A stretch of DNA of 64,000 nucleotides from Streptomyces sp. NBRC 110028 (GTDB taxonomy: Bacteria > Actinomycetota > Actinomycetes > Streptomycetales > Streptomycetaceae). Below the pieces are notes generated by a model. That model was given only the letters and a program-made list of their open reading frames with translations. It searched no databases and was not told the DNA's origin. The stretch spans positions 1,047,931 through 1,111,930 of the forward strand of contig NZ_BBUZ01000022.1 in assembly GCF_001417735.1 (NCBI RefSeq). The letters are read 5' to 3'. Positions 57,146 to 64,000 of this stretch are shown here, piece after piece. How positions within the stretch are numbered: the first letter of the stretch is position 1; each line of letters opens with the position of its first letter. The translations under genes and the position numbers were made by a program.

Positions 57146-58081
57146 CTACGAGAGGGCGACGAGGCGTTCGTAGGGCTGGGAGAACCGTTCCAGGGGGTCG
57201 CCGTCGGCGTTCCAGGGCCAGGGGGTCACCACGCCCGTGGTGGCGCGCAGGGCCGTGGTGGCGTCGGCCATGCGGCCGGACCTGACCAGGGCGTAGGCCA
57301 GGACGTTGAGGTCCGCGAGGGCGGCGGCGTGGCGGAGGAAGCCGGGGCGGGTCCAGTCCTGGGTGGCCTGGTCGAGGACGGAGGCGACCTGCTCGCGCCG
57401 CCAGTACTCGCCGGCGCTGATCGCCTCCATGCCGCCGGTGGCCATGGCGCGCTGGTGGCCGCGGACGATCGCGGTCAGCTCCAGGGCGGCGGCGGGGGCG
57501 TCGGCGGGCATGCGGCCGCGGACCGAGTCGAGCAGGTCGAGGAGTTGTACGGCGGAGCCGCACTCTTCGGGGGACAGATAGCCGAGGACCTGGAGGTGCG
57601 CCTCGCGGTTCCACCGGTCGCGGGTCATGATCTCCTGCCAGATCGCCGACAGCTCGTGGTGGGGGCGCCGCTCGCGGCGCAGTGTGGCCAGGTGCACCAC
57701 GTAGGGGGTGGGGTCGGCGGGAACCAGCTCGGCGGCGAGGCGGCAGGCCTCGCGGGCGTCGCTCAGGTCGGGCTGGTCCTGCACCAGGTCCGACCAGGCG
57801 TGCAGCAGCAGGGCTCCCTGGTCGCGGGGGTGGTGACGGCGCCAGATCCCGGGCAGTGCCCGCCCCGCGGCGGCGGCGAGCACGGCGAGGCGGTGGGCCT
57901 TGCGGTCCCAGTCCTCACCGGCGTCCTCGACCACCCTGGAGACCTGGGCGATCACGGTGGTGTCGAGGTCGCCGCGGACCCAGCTCGTCTCAAGGCGTTG
58001 CCGGACCCGGCCGAGGGCGGTGTCGTCGAGTTCGGGGGCCAGTCGAGGTCGGTTGCCCTTGCGGCGCCTGAAGACGGGCAT
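57146..58081 (-). CDS. Conserved actinobacterial hypothetical protein
   Basis: A 311-residue, almost wholly helical protein without cysteines in metal arrangements, signal peptide or membrane segments. The start is basic (MPVFRRRKGNRPRLAPEL); Trp and Leu recur in helix pairs (GIWRRHHPRDQGALLLHAWS, REAHLQVLGYLSPEEC), suggesting a tetratricopeptide-like solenoid. ATG 58081 is chosen; an in-frame TTG at 58123, 6 nt after GAGGA, would add 14 residues and cannot be excluded. It lies between pnp and the GGCT gene on the same strand. Function unknown. Confidence 0.7.
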   Translation of the reverse strand: MPVFRRRKGNRPRLAPELDDTALGRVRQRLETSWVRGDLDTTVIAQVSRVVEDAGEDWDRKAHRLAVLAAAAGRALPGIWRRHHPRDQGALLLHAWSDLVQDQPDLSDAREACRLAAELVPADPTPYVVHLATLRRERRPHHELSAIWQEIMTRDRWNREAHLQVLGYLSPEECGSAVQLLDLLDSVRGRMPADAPAAALELTAIVRGHQRAMATGGMEAISAGEYWRREQVASVLDQATQDWTRPGFLRHAAALADLNVLAYALVRSGRMADATTALRATTGVVTPWPWNADGDPLERFSQPYERLVALS

Positions 58082-58209
58082 ATCGGTCGGCTTTCGGCTT
58101 TCGGTGGTGGCGGTCGAGATCAACTCGCATCCTCACCCGGGCCCCACGTGGGAGAACAGGGGGACGGCCGCATCGGCACGATGACTTCACCAGCCGCGCG
58201 CAAGCGGAG

Positions 58210-58647
58210 TCAGCAGGGACGCTTGCGCAGTTCCATGACGTAGTCGTGGGGCGCCCCGGCGGATTCGGCGGCGTCGGCGATCTCGCCGAGGTAGCGGGCG
58301 GAGGGCAGGCCGCCCTCGTAGCCGTTGAGGACGTACAGCCAGGCGGGTTCGTCGCCGTCCAGCGTGTGGACGCGGATCCGCATGCGGCGGTATATGTCCA
58401 GGCCGACGCCCTCCCAGCGGTCCATGGAGTCCTCGTCCATGGGGGCGATGTCGTAGAGGGCGACGAAGACCTGCGAGCGCGGGGCTTCGACGATGGTGGG
58501 GAGGGCTCCTTCCCAGCCCATCTGCTCCCCGCCGAAGGTCAGGCGCCAGCCGGTGATCCAGCCTGTGCCGCGCAGGGGTGAGTGCGGTGCGCGGCGGGAC
58601 ATCAGCCGCGCGTCGAGGTTGCCGGCGTACGCGGCGTAGAGCGACAT
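58210..58647 (-). CDS. Gamma-glutamylcyclotransferase-fold protein
   Basis: A 145-residue protein of the GGCT/AIG2 fold. The N terminus MSLYAAYAGNLDARLMSRRA matches the YxxYGSN-type substrate loop, with AYAGN in place of YGSN; VFVALYDIAPMDEDSMDRWE contains the acidic position expected for the catalytic Glu. Members cyclise gamma-glutamyl amines; the change in the loop makes the exact reaction uncertain. ATG is exactly 7 nt after a TACCCT -10 (58660-58655), so the gene is leaderless. It is divergent from the LpdA-like gene. Confidence 0.8.
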   Translation of the reverse strand: MSLYAAYAGNLDARLMSRRAPHSPLRGTGWITGWRLTFGGEQMGWEGALPTIVEAPRSQVFVALYDIAPMDEDSMDRWEGVGLDIYRRMRIRVHTLDGDEPAWLYVLNGYEGGLPSARYLGEIADAAESAGAPHDYVMELRKRPC

Positions 58648-58654
58648 GGATCAG

Positions 58655-58660
58655 AGGGTA
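58655..58660 (-). promoter_or_regulatory. -10 element of a leaderless promoter for the GGCT-fold gene
   Basis: TACCCT on the minus strand is followed by 7 nt and the ATG at 58647. The same hexamer and spacing occur at pnp. Confidence 0.5.
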
Positions 58661-58751
58661 CGGGAGAGGGGTGGAAGCGCTCTTGGGGTGGCGGGTTCGT
58701 AGCGGAATGCGCACTCGAACCCCCGGGCGGAAGCCTAATGGGTGGGTACGG

Positions 58752-58757
58752 GACAAT
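58752..58757 (+). promoter_or_regulatory. -10-like element of a leaderless promoter for the LpdA-like gene
   Basis: GACAAT lies 7 nt before the GTG at 58765, the start that gives the conserved N terminus VTRIVIIGGG. Confidence 0.4.
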
Positions 58758-58764
58758 GGAGCAT

Positions 58765-60261
58765 GTGACTCGGATCGTGATCATTGGTGGCGGACCCGGC
58801 GGCTACGAGGCGGCGCTGGTCGCCGCCCAGCTCGGCGCGGAGGTGACCGTCGTCGACTGCGACGGTCTGGGCGGGGCGTCGGTGCTGACCGACTGCGTGC
58901 CGTCGAAGACGTTGATCGCCACGGCAGAGGTGATGACGACGTTCGACTCTTCGTACGAGGAGTTGGGCATCATCGTCGCCGATGACACCCCGCCGCTGGA
59001 GCAGGCGGCCCGGGTGGTGGGCGTGGATCTGGGCAAGGTCAACCGGCGGGTGAAGCGGCTGGCGCTCGCGCAGTCGCACGACATCACGGCCTCCGTGACG
59101 CGCGCCGGCGCGCGGGTCATGCGGGGGCGTGGGCGGCTGGAGCCCGCGCAGGGGCCGGACGGATCGCGGAAGGTGATCGTCCGGGCGGCGGACGGCTCCG
59201 AGGAGACCCTGGTCGCGGACGCGGTGCTGGTGTCGACCGGCGCGCACCCGCGGGAGATCCCGGACGCGCAGCCGGACGGCGAGCGCATCTTGAACTGGAC
59301 GCAGGTGTACGACCTCGATGAGCTGCCCGAGGAGCTGATCGTGGTTGGGTCCGGTGTCACGGGCGCCGAGTTCGCGGGCGCGTACCAGGCGCTGGGCTCC
59401 AAGGTCACGCTGGTCTCCAGCCGGGACCGGGTGCTGCCGGGCGAGGACCCGGACGCGGCGGCGGTGCTGGAGGACGTCTTCCGGCGGCGCGGGATGAACG
59501 TGATGTCCCGGTCGCGGGCAACGGCGGTGAAGCGTGTCCCCGGACCCGCATCGGCACAGGGACCCTCCTCGCCGAAGGCGGGCGAGGAGGGACGAGTCGG
59601 GGACCGGGTGGAGGTCACGCTCGCGGACGGGCGGGTCATCACCGGCAGCCACTGTCTGATGGCCGTGGGCTCGATCCCGAACACCGCGGGCATGGGCCTG
59701 GAGGAGGCCGGGGTCCGGATGAAGGAGTCCGGGCACATCCTGACCGACAAGGTGTCGCGCACCAGCGCGCCGGGCGTGTACGCGGCCGGTGACTGCACCG
59801 GGGTGTTCGCGCTGGCGTCGGTGGCGGCGATGCAGGGCCGGATCGCGATGTACCACTTCCTGGGGGACGCGGTCACGCCGCTGAACCTGAAGACGGTGTC
59901 GGCGAACGTCTTCACCGACCCCGAGATCGCCACCGTGGGCTATTCGCAGGCCGACGTGGACGCCGGGAAGATCGACGCCCGGGTGGTGAAGCTGCCGCTG
60001 CTGCGCAACCCGCGGGCGAAGATGCAGGGCATCCGGGACGGCTTCGTGAAGATCTTCTGCCGTCCGGGCACCGGCATCGTGGTGGGCGGTGTGGTGGTCG
60101 CGCCGCGCGCGAGCGAGCTGATCCACCCCATCGCGCTGGCCGTCGACAACAACCTGACGGTCGAGCAGATCGCCAAGGCGTTCACCGTGTACCCCTCGCT
60201 GTCCGGCTCGATCGCCGAGGTGGCACGGCAGTTGCACACGCGCAAGTCGTCCGAAGGGTAG
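58765..60261 (+). CDS. lpdA: LpdA-like NAD(P)H-quinone dehydrogenase
   Basis: A 498-residue flavoprotein of the disulfide reductase family. FAD loop GGGPGGYEAALVAAQLG (about 8-24), NAD loop VVGSGVTGAEFAGAYQALGS, FAD contact YAAGDCTG and the C-terminal dimerisation domain are present. The redox motif, normally CxxxxC, reads GGASVLTDCVPSK: the first Cys is Ser (about 39), only Cys44 remains. It therefore cannot act as lipoamide dehydrogenase. M. tuberculosis LpdA (Rv3303c) shares this loss and is an NAD(P)H-quinone reductase; the same role is likely here. A short Pro/Ser/Glu-rich insertion (about 255-275) is present. Upstream ATG 58756 is less likely. Confidence 0.85.
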   Translation: MTRIVIIGGGPGGYEAALVAAQLGAEVTVVDCDGLGGASVLTDCVPSKTLIATAEVMTTFDSSYEELGIIVADDTPPLEQAARVVGVDLGKVNRRVKRLALAQSHDITASVTRAGARVMRGRGRLEPAQGPDGSRKVIVRAADGSEETLVADAVLVSTGAHPREIPDAQPDGERILNWTQVYDLDELPEELIVVGSGVTGAEFAGAYQALGSKVTLVSSRDRVLPGEDPDAAAVLEDVFRRRGMNVMSRSRATAVKRVPGPASAQGPSSPKAGEEGRVGDRVEVTLADGRVITGSHCLMAVGSIPNTAGMGLEEAGVRMKESGHILTDKVSRTSAPGVYAAGDCTGVFALASVAAMQGRIAMYHFLGDAVTPLNLKTVSANVFTDPEIATVGYSQADVDAGKIDARVVKLPLLRNPRAKMQGIRDGFVKIFCRPGTGIVVGGVVVAPRASELIHPIALAVDNNLTVEQIAKAFTVYPSLSGSIAEVARQLHTRKSSEG

Positions 60262-60300
60262 TCAGGACGGTCCGGCGGGGTATGAGGTGCGCCCCTTATA

Positions 60301-60351
60301 GCAGCTTGCGCCCGCGCAGATGAACAACTTCTGCTAATTAGTGCAAGCTGC
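60301..60351. promoter_or_regulatory. Widely spaced inverted repeat upstream of the DeoR gene
   Basis: GCAGCTTGC (60301-60309) and its exact complement GCAAGCTGC (60343-60351) are 33 bp apart. The palindrome CTAATTAG lies between them. This is suited to a looping repressor or a long hairpin. Confidence 0.5.
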
Positions 60352-60359
60352 TGAAAACA

Positions 60360-60387
60360 GACAGTCGTTGGCGTTACTGTCAGTTTC
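60360..60387 (+). promoter_or_regulatory. DeoR gene promoter with GACAGT inverted repeat
   Basis: TACTGT (60375-60380) lies exactly 7 nt before the GTG at 60388. The arms GACAGT (60360-60365) and ACTGTC (60376-60381) flank 10 nt and overlap the -10, a likely autoregulatory site. Confidence 0.5.
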
Positions 60388-61416
60388 GTGTTCGCTGCAG
60401 AACGTCGCCAATTGATCCTTGAAATGGTGCGTGCGAACGGAGCGGTATCGCTCCGTGAGCTCGCCCGCGTCGTCCAGACCTCCGAAGTGACCGTACGGCG
60501 TGATGTGCGGGCGCTGGAGGCAGAAGGACTGCTCGACCGCCGGCACGGCGGTGCGGTGCTGCCGGGCGGATTCACCAGGGAGTCCGGCTTCCCGCAGAAA
60601 TCCCATCTAGCGACCGCGGAGAAGACGGCGATCGCCGATCTCGCGGCCGGTTTCGTCGAGGAGGGCGAGGCCGTCGTGGTCGGCGCCGGTACGACCACGC
60701 AGGAGCTGGCCCGCCGGCTCGCGCGGGTCCCCGGGCTGACCGTGGTCACCAATTCCCTGCTGGTCGCGCAGGCGTTGGCGCATGCCAACCGGGTCGAGGT
60801 CGTGATGACCGGCGGCACCCTGCGCGGCTCCAACTACGCGCTGGTCGGCAGCGGCGCCGAGCAGTCCCTGCAGGGGCTGCGGGTCTCGCGCGCCTTTCTG
60901 TCCGGCAGCGGGCTGACCGCCGAGCGCGGACTGTCCACGTCCAACATGCTGTCGGCCAGCGTCGACCGGGCGCTGGTCCAGGCCGCGGCGGAGGTGGTGG
61001 TGCTCGCCGACCACACCAAGCTGGGCACCGACACCATGTTCCAGACGGTGCCCACCGATGTGATCACGCGGCTGGTGACCGATGAGCCACCCGCCCAGGA
61101 CGACCGCGCGCTGACCGAGTTGCAGGCCCTGGCCGACCAGGGCGTGCAGATCGCGGTGGCGGGGCCGGGCGCGGAGTCCGGCCCGGCCGGTGGCGAGGGC
61201 GGCGGCTCGTCGGGCGCGGGCCGCCAGGCGGGGCGGCTGGGCTCATCGGCCCCGCGGGCCGGATCCGGTGAGGACGGGCTGCCGCTGCCCGGGCCGCGCC
61301 GCAATCCGCACGGCCAGGGGCCCGGCGGCGCGGGCCAGCTGCGCAGCGCGGCCTCGCTGCCCGAGCAGCAGACGGGCGGTGGCCGGGTGGCGGATCTGGC
61401 GCCGCGCCGCCGCTGA
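60388..61416 (+). CDS. DeoR family transcriptional repressor
   Basis: A 342-residue regulator. The DeoR helix-turn-helix is at about 3-58 (RRQLILEMVRANGAVSLREL, then TSEVTVRRDVRALEAEGLLD, with RRHGGAV). The sugar-phosphate-sensing domain (about 75-235) has VGAGTTTQELARRL, TVVTNSLLVAQAL, TGGTLRG and LADHTKLG. After residue 260 the protein continues as a Gly/Pro/Ser-rich tail of about 80 residues, unusual for the family. DeoR proteins sense phosphorylated sugars, so it is a candidate for the CTACGCGCGTAG regulon, but it is not next to any of the target genes and its own promoter has different repeats. GTG is leaderless. Confidence 0.88.
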   Translation: MFAAERRQLILEMVRANGAVSLRELARVVQTSEVTVRRDVRALEAEGLLDRRHGGAVLPGGFTRESGFPQKSHLATAEKTAIADLAAGFVEEGEAVVVGAGTTTQELARRLARVPGLTVVTNSLLVAQALAHANRVEVVMTGGTLRGSNYALVGSGAEQSLQGLRVSRAFLSGSGLTAERGLSTSNMLSASVDRALVQAAAEVVVLADHTKLGTDTMFQTVPTDVITRLVTDEPPAQDDRALTELQALADQGVQIAVAGPGAESGPAGGEGGGSSGAGRQAGRLGSSAPRAGSGEDGLPLPGPRRNPHGQGPGGAGQLRSAASLPEQQTGGGRVADLAPRRR

Positions 61417-61455
61417 CCGGGCGGCCGGTGGGACAGCGGTGCCAGGGTGATCGCT

Positions 61456-62055
61456 TCAGTGCGCCTTGAGGCCGGTGAAGGTCAGGGCGAGCAGCCGGTC
61501 CGCCAGCTCCGGGTCGTCCGGCGACTGCTCGACGGCCAGCGCGATGGCGTTGGTCAGCTGCATCAGGTCGGCGATCACCACGTCCGGCCGCACGGCCCCG
61601 GCCCGCTGGGCGCGGGCGAGCAGTTCGCTGCCCGCCTCGCGCAGCGGCAGCCGGCAGCCGCGGGACAGCTCCGAGCTCTCGTCGCCCGAGCAGGCCATCA
61701 GGGCCTGGGCGAGTCCGCGGTAGGTGCTGGCGTGGTGGACGATCGCCCGCAGCCAGTCGACCAGCGCGGTGCACGGCTGGGGCGCCTTCGCCAGCTCGCG
61801 GGAGCGCGTCAGCAGCGCGTTCATCTCGCCCTGGAAGACGGCGCCCATGAGCGCGGTGCGGTTGGGGAAGTGCCGGTAGAGCGTGCCGATGCCGACGCCC
61901 GCGCGGCGCGCGACGTCCTCCAGCGAGGCGTCGGTGCCGTGCTGGGTGAAGGCGGTGCGCGCCTCGGCCAGCAGCCGCTCGTAGTTGCGGCGCGCGTCGG
62001 CGCGCATGGGGCGGGGGAGTGGTGGCGTGTGCGCCGGGGCTGTCTCGGTCGCCAT
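61456..62055 (-). CDS. TetR family regulator
   Basis: A 199-residue repressor. The helix-turn-helix is at about 20-65: NYERLLAEARTAFTQHGTDA, then LEDVARRAGVGIGTLYRHFP, a standard TetR core. The effector domain ends LLALTFTGLKAH. ATG lies 5 nt after GGGAGGAC. It is divergent from the membrane-anchored esterase gene and convergent with the DeoR gene. A CATGCC-N7-GGCATG inverted repeat and a short TTGCTGTGCC direct repeat lie in the shared region and are likely operator elements. Confidence 0.9.
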   Translation of the reverse strand: MATETAPAHTPPLPRPMRADARRNYERLLAEARTAFTQHGTDASLEDVARRAGVGIGTLYRHFPNRTALMGAVFQGEMNALLTRSRELAKAPQPCTALVDWLRAIVHHASTYRGLAQALMACSGDESSELSRGCRLPLREAGSELLARAQRAGAVRPDVVIADLMQLTNAIALAVEQSPDDPELADRLLALTFTGLKAH

Positions 62056-62101
62056 CGCGGTCCTCCCTGCTGTGCCTTGCTGTGCCTGCCGGTAGGTCAA
62101 G

Positions 62102-62120
62102 CATGCCATCACGCGGCATG
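62102..62120. promoter_or_regulatory. Candidate TetR operator CATGCC-N7-GGCATG
   Basis: A 6-bp inverted repeat with a 7-nt spacer lies between the TetR gene and the esterase gene, 47 bp before the TetR ATG. Confidence 0.45.
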
Positions 62121-62197
62121 GGGGCGCCGGAGACTGTCGTCTTCGGCGCGCGAGGAGGGGAAACGATGGGGATCAACGTCCGCGCCGGGCAACGCCC

Positions 62198-63373
62198 ATG
62201 GGGCTGACCGGACGGCCGCTGGAGTGCGTGCTGATGGCCGCCGCCGTGGTGTGCTTCGCGCTCACGGCCTGGCTGTGGCCGCGCTTCGCCGGTCGGGGCG
62301 TACGGGCGTGGCTGGGCCGGCTCGGCTCGCTGGCGGTGACCCAGTGCGCGCTGGTCGCCGCGCTGGCGCTCGCGGTCAACGCCCACTTCCAGTTCTACGG
62401 GTCCTGGGACGAGCTGCTGGGCGGGGGCGACGAGGCCCCGGCCGCCCTCTCGGACGTGCACGGCGGCGAGACGGCCCCCGGCGGACCGGCCGGGGCACTG
62501 GTGCAGCCCGCGCCGCCGCAGGGGCTCGACCGGGTGCACGGGCTGCCCGGCGGGCCGCCGGAGCGGACCGGAGCGGTGGAGTCGGTGCGGATCCTGGGCC
62601 GCCGCAGCCAGGTCGCCAACCCGGCGTACGTCTTCCTGCCGCCGCAGTACTTCCAGCGCCCGTACGCCCGCCAGCGGTTCCCCGTCATCGTCGCGATCAG
62701 CGGCTACCCCGGCGGGTCGTTTCTGCTGGCCCAGCATCTGCGGGTGCCGCAGACCGCGGGCGACCTGATCCGGCGGGGGACGGCGCAGCCCGCCGTCATC
62801 GTGATGGTCCGGCCCACCATCGCCCCGCCGCGGGACACCCAGTGCGTGGACGTCCCCGGAGGGCCGCGGGCCGAGACGTACTTCGCCGAGGACCTGCCCG
62901 AGGCGCTGTCACACCACTACCGGATCGGCCATGACTCCAGCGCCTGGGGCGTCCTGGGCTACTCCTCGGGCGGCACCTGTGCGCTGCAGCTGGCCATGCG
63001 CCATCCGCGGGTCTACTCCGCGGCGGTCGCGCTCTCGCCCGACTACCGCGTGGTCAACGACCCCACCACCGGGGACCTGTTCGGCGGCGGTCCGGCGGGG
63101 CGGCGGCGGATGCGGGAGCACGATCTGCTGTGGCGGCTGCGGCACCTGCCGGGGCCCGAGGTGTCGGTGCTGGTGGCCTCCAGCCGCAAGGGCGAGCCGG
63201 ACTACGGCGCGACCCGGTCGTTCCTGGCCGCCGTACGGCCGCCGATGCGCGCCCAGTCGATCATCCTGGGCCGGGGCAGCCACAACTTCCGCACCTGGCG
63301 GCGCGAACTGCCCACGGCGCTGCGCTGGATGAGCGGGCAGCTGACCTTCCCGCAGGACGTGGCGAGACGCTGA
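62198..63373 (+). CDS. Membrane-anchored esterase (mycolyltransferase/FrmB-like fold)
   Basis: A 391-residue protein. Two hydrophobic helices at the N terminus (LECVLMAAAVVCFALTAWLW and LGSLAVTQCALVAALALAV) anchor it; an extracytoplasmic alpha/beta-hydrolase of the esterase-D type fills residues about 125-385. The nucleophile Ser is in WGVLGYSSGGTCALQLAM, PVIVAISGYPGG is the oxyanion strand, and GSHNFRTWRREL supplies the catalytic His. This arrangement is frequent in actinobacteria and related to antigen 85, which modifies cell-wall lipids. ATG 62198 has no clear ribosome binding site. It is divergent from a TetR gene that may control it. Confidence 0.82.
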   Translation: MGLTGRPLECVLMAAAVVCFALTAWLWPRFAGRGVRAWLGRLGSLAVTQCALVAALALAVNAHFQFYGSWDELLGGGDEAPAALSDVHGGETAPGGPAGALVQPAPPQGLDRVHGLPGGPPERTGAVESVRILGRRSQVANPAYVFLPPQYFQRPYARQRFPVIVAISGYPGGSFLLAQHLRVPQTAGDLIRRGTAQPAVIVMVRPTIAPPRDTQCVDVPGGPRAETYFAEDLPEALSHHYRIGHDSSAWGVLGYSSGGTCALQLAMRHPRVYSAAVALSPDYRVVNDPTTGDLFGGGPAGRRRMREHDLLWRLRHLPGPEVSVLVASSRKGEPDYGATRSFLAAVRPPMRAQSIILGRGSHNFRTWRRELPTALRWMSGQLTFPQDVARR

Positions 63374-63382
63374 GCATGCCGC

Positions 63383-63414
63383 GGGCCCCGGCCGTCTTGT
63401 GACGGCCGGGGCCC
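63383..63414. terminator. Strong bidirectional terminator
   Basis: A perfect 14-bp inverted repeat (GGGCCCCGGCCGTC at 63383-63396, complement at 63401-63414) with the loop TTGT lies between the convergent esterase and carboxylase genes. Confidence 0.85.
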
Positions 63415-63435
63415 GGTTGGCGGTACGGCGCGGTG

Positions 63436-64000
63436 TCAGTCCTTGATCTCGCAGATGACCGAGCCCGAGGTGATCGAGGTGCCGACCTCGGCGCTCAGGC
63501 CCTTGATGGTGCCCGCGCGGTGGGCGTTGAGGGGTTGTTCCATTTTCATGGCTTCGAGGACGACGATGAGGTCGCCTTCGGCCACGGTGTCGCCTTCGGA
63601 GACGGCGACCTTGACGATGGTGCCCTGCATGGGGGAGGCGAGGGCGTCGCCGGAGGCGGCGGAGCCGCCCTTCTTGACGGCCTTGCGCTTGGGCTTCTTC
63701 GAGCCGCCCGCGGGTGCGGTGGCCACGCCGAGGGAGGCGGGCAGGGAGACCTCCAGCCGCTTGCCGCCGACCTCGACCACCACCGTCTCCCGCGCGCCGG
63801 CTTCCTCGTCCTCGTCGGTGGCGGGAGCGGCGGTGTAGGGCGGGATGGTGTTGGTGAACTCGGTCTCGATCCAGCGGGTGTGGATGGTGAACGGGTCGCT
63901 GGTGAAGGCGGGGTCGGCGACCACGGCCCGGTGGAAGGGGATCGCGGTGGCCATGCCCTCGACCTGGAACTCCGCCAGCGCGCGGGCGGCGCGCTGCAGC
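63436..64000 (-). CDS. accA2: Biotinylated acyl-CoA carboxylase alpha subunit, C-terminal part (partial)
   Basis: The frame is open to the window edge, so the 5' end lies beyond 64000. The visible 187 or so residues run from [20 protein letters not shown] through a linker ([13 protein letters not shown]) to the biotinyl domain with [16 protein letters not shown], the lysine of EAMKME being the biotin site, and end VICEIKD. The full subunit also carries biotin carboxylase and works with a beta subunit to make malonyl- or methylmalonyl-CoA. The name accA2 follows the syntenic S. coelicolor gene (SCO4921, next to the LpdA and DeoR genes). Confidence 0.9.
   Translation of the reverse strand, partial: LQRAARALAEFQVEGMATAIPFHRAVVADPAFTSDPFTIHTRWIETEFTNTIPPYTAAPATDEDEEAGARETVVVEVGGKRLEVSLPASLGVATAPAGGSKKPKRKAVKKGGSAASGDALASPMQGTIVKVAVSEGDTVAEGDLIVVLEAMKMEQPLNAHRAGTIKGLSAEVGTSITSGSVICEIKD

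Noticed and set aside
54611..58243. A very long plus-strand open frame (1,210 codons) across the mutase, pnp and hypothetical genes
   Set aside because: It lies antisense to three well-supported genes and has the Arg/Gly/Val-rich make-up typical of frames opposite high-G+C coding DNA, with no start signals or domain.
1..64000. CRISPR array, rRNA or tRNA genes
   Set aside because: No regularly spaced palindromic repeats of CRISPR type and no tRNA or rRNA-like sequence were seen; all tandem repeats found are short and uninterrupted.

Overview
The window is a stretch of a Streptomyces chromosome. It has very high G+C, GTG/ATG starts, many leaderless genes, and the signature locus afsQ1-afsQ2-sigQ (in S. 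coelicolor, SCO4907-4906-4908). Gene order around that locus (nucleoside ABC importer, thymidine phosphorylase, adenosine deaminase, afsQ, deoC, phosphosugar mutase, purine nucleoside phosphorylase, LpdA, biotinylated acyl-CoA carboxylase) is the conserved Streptomyces core order as I know it. Functional calls come from reading protein motifs; no database was searched.

Layout. (1) 37-9076: a surface-glycan locus of acyltransferase, polysialyltransferase-like enzyme, GT2 glycosyltransferase, DUF6716-type glycosyltransferase, a fused CMP-nonulosonate cytidylyltransferase/HAD phosphatase, a NeuB-type nonulosonate synthase and a GT52-like sialyltransferase. Together they should make, activate and polymerise a nonulosonic acid (sialic acid/Kdn type), probably for a teichulosonic-acid cell wall polymer. 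(2) 9255-18208: an M20 amidohydrolase, then a nucleoside importer (lipoprotein, ATPase, two permeases) with cytidine deaminase and thymidine phosphorylase, then a LysE exporter. (3) About 18230-25870: an accessory, partly decayed segment with a winged-helix/zinc-finger protein, two frameshifted genes, a PepSY protein, truncated gene remnants, coupled small ORFs and an AbiE toxin-antitoxin pair whose toxin is frameshifted. (4) 26019-28352: an MFS/LysR divergent pair. (5) 28309-33562: TetR, UDP-glucose dehydrogenase, GT1 glycosyltransferase and MFS exporter, which looks like a glycosylate-and-export cassette. (6) 33578-40056: subtilisin-like protease with a small I9-like partner, secreted beta-propeller, hydrolase, adenosine deaminase, small secreted protein, PspC and VanZ proteins. 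(7) 40240-44763: afsQ locus. (8) 44784-49915: assorted regulators and enzymes. (9) 50129-58081: deoC with two aldehyde dehydrogenase genes, PH-domain protein, phosphosugar mutase, purine nucleoside phosphorylase. (10) 58210-64000: GGCT-fold protein, LpdA-like oxidoreductase, DeoR and TetR regulators, membrane-anchored esterase, and the 3' end of a biotinylated acyl-CoA carboxylase gene that runs off the window.

How it works together. Uptake (importer), deamination (cdd, add), phosphorolysis (deoA, pnp), pentose-phosphate isomerisation (mutase), cleavage of deoxyribose-5-phosphate (deoC) and acetaldehyde oxidation (aldehyde dehydrogenases) form one nucleoside catabolic pathway spread over four transcription units. 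A 12-bp palindrome, CTACGCGCGTAG, lies at or next to the -10 region of add, deoC and pnp, with a near copy on the -10 of the importer operon. I read this as a common repressor site. A second window-wide pattern is a TANNNT -10 element exactly 7 nt before an ATG/GTG start, marking at least ten leaderless genes. The importer ATPase gene has no ordinary start codon and appears to begin at AUC.
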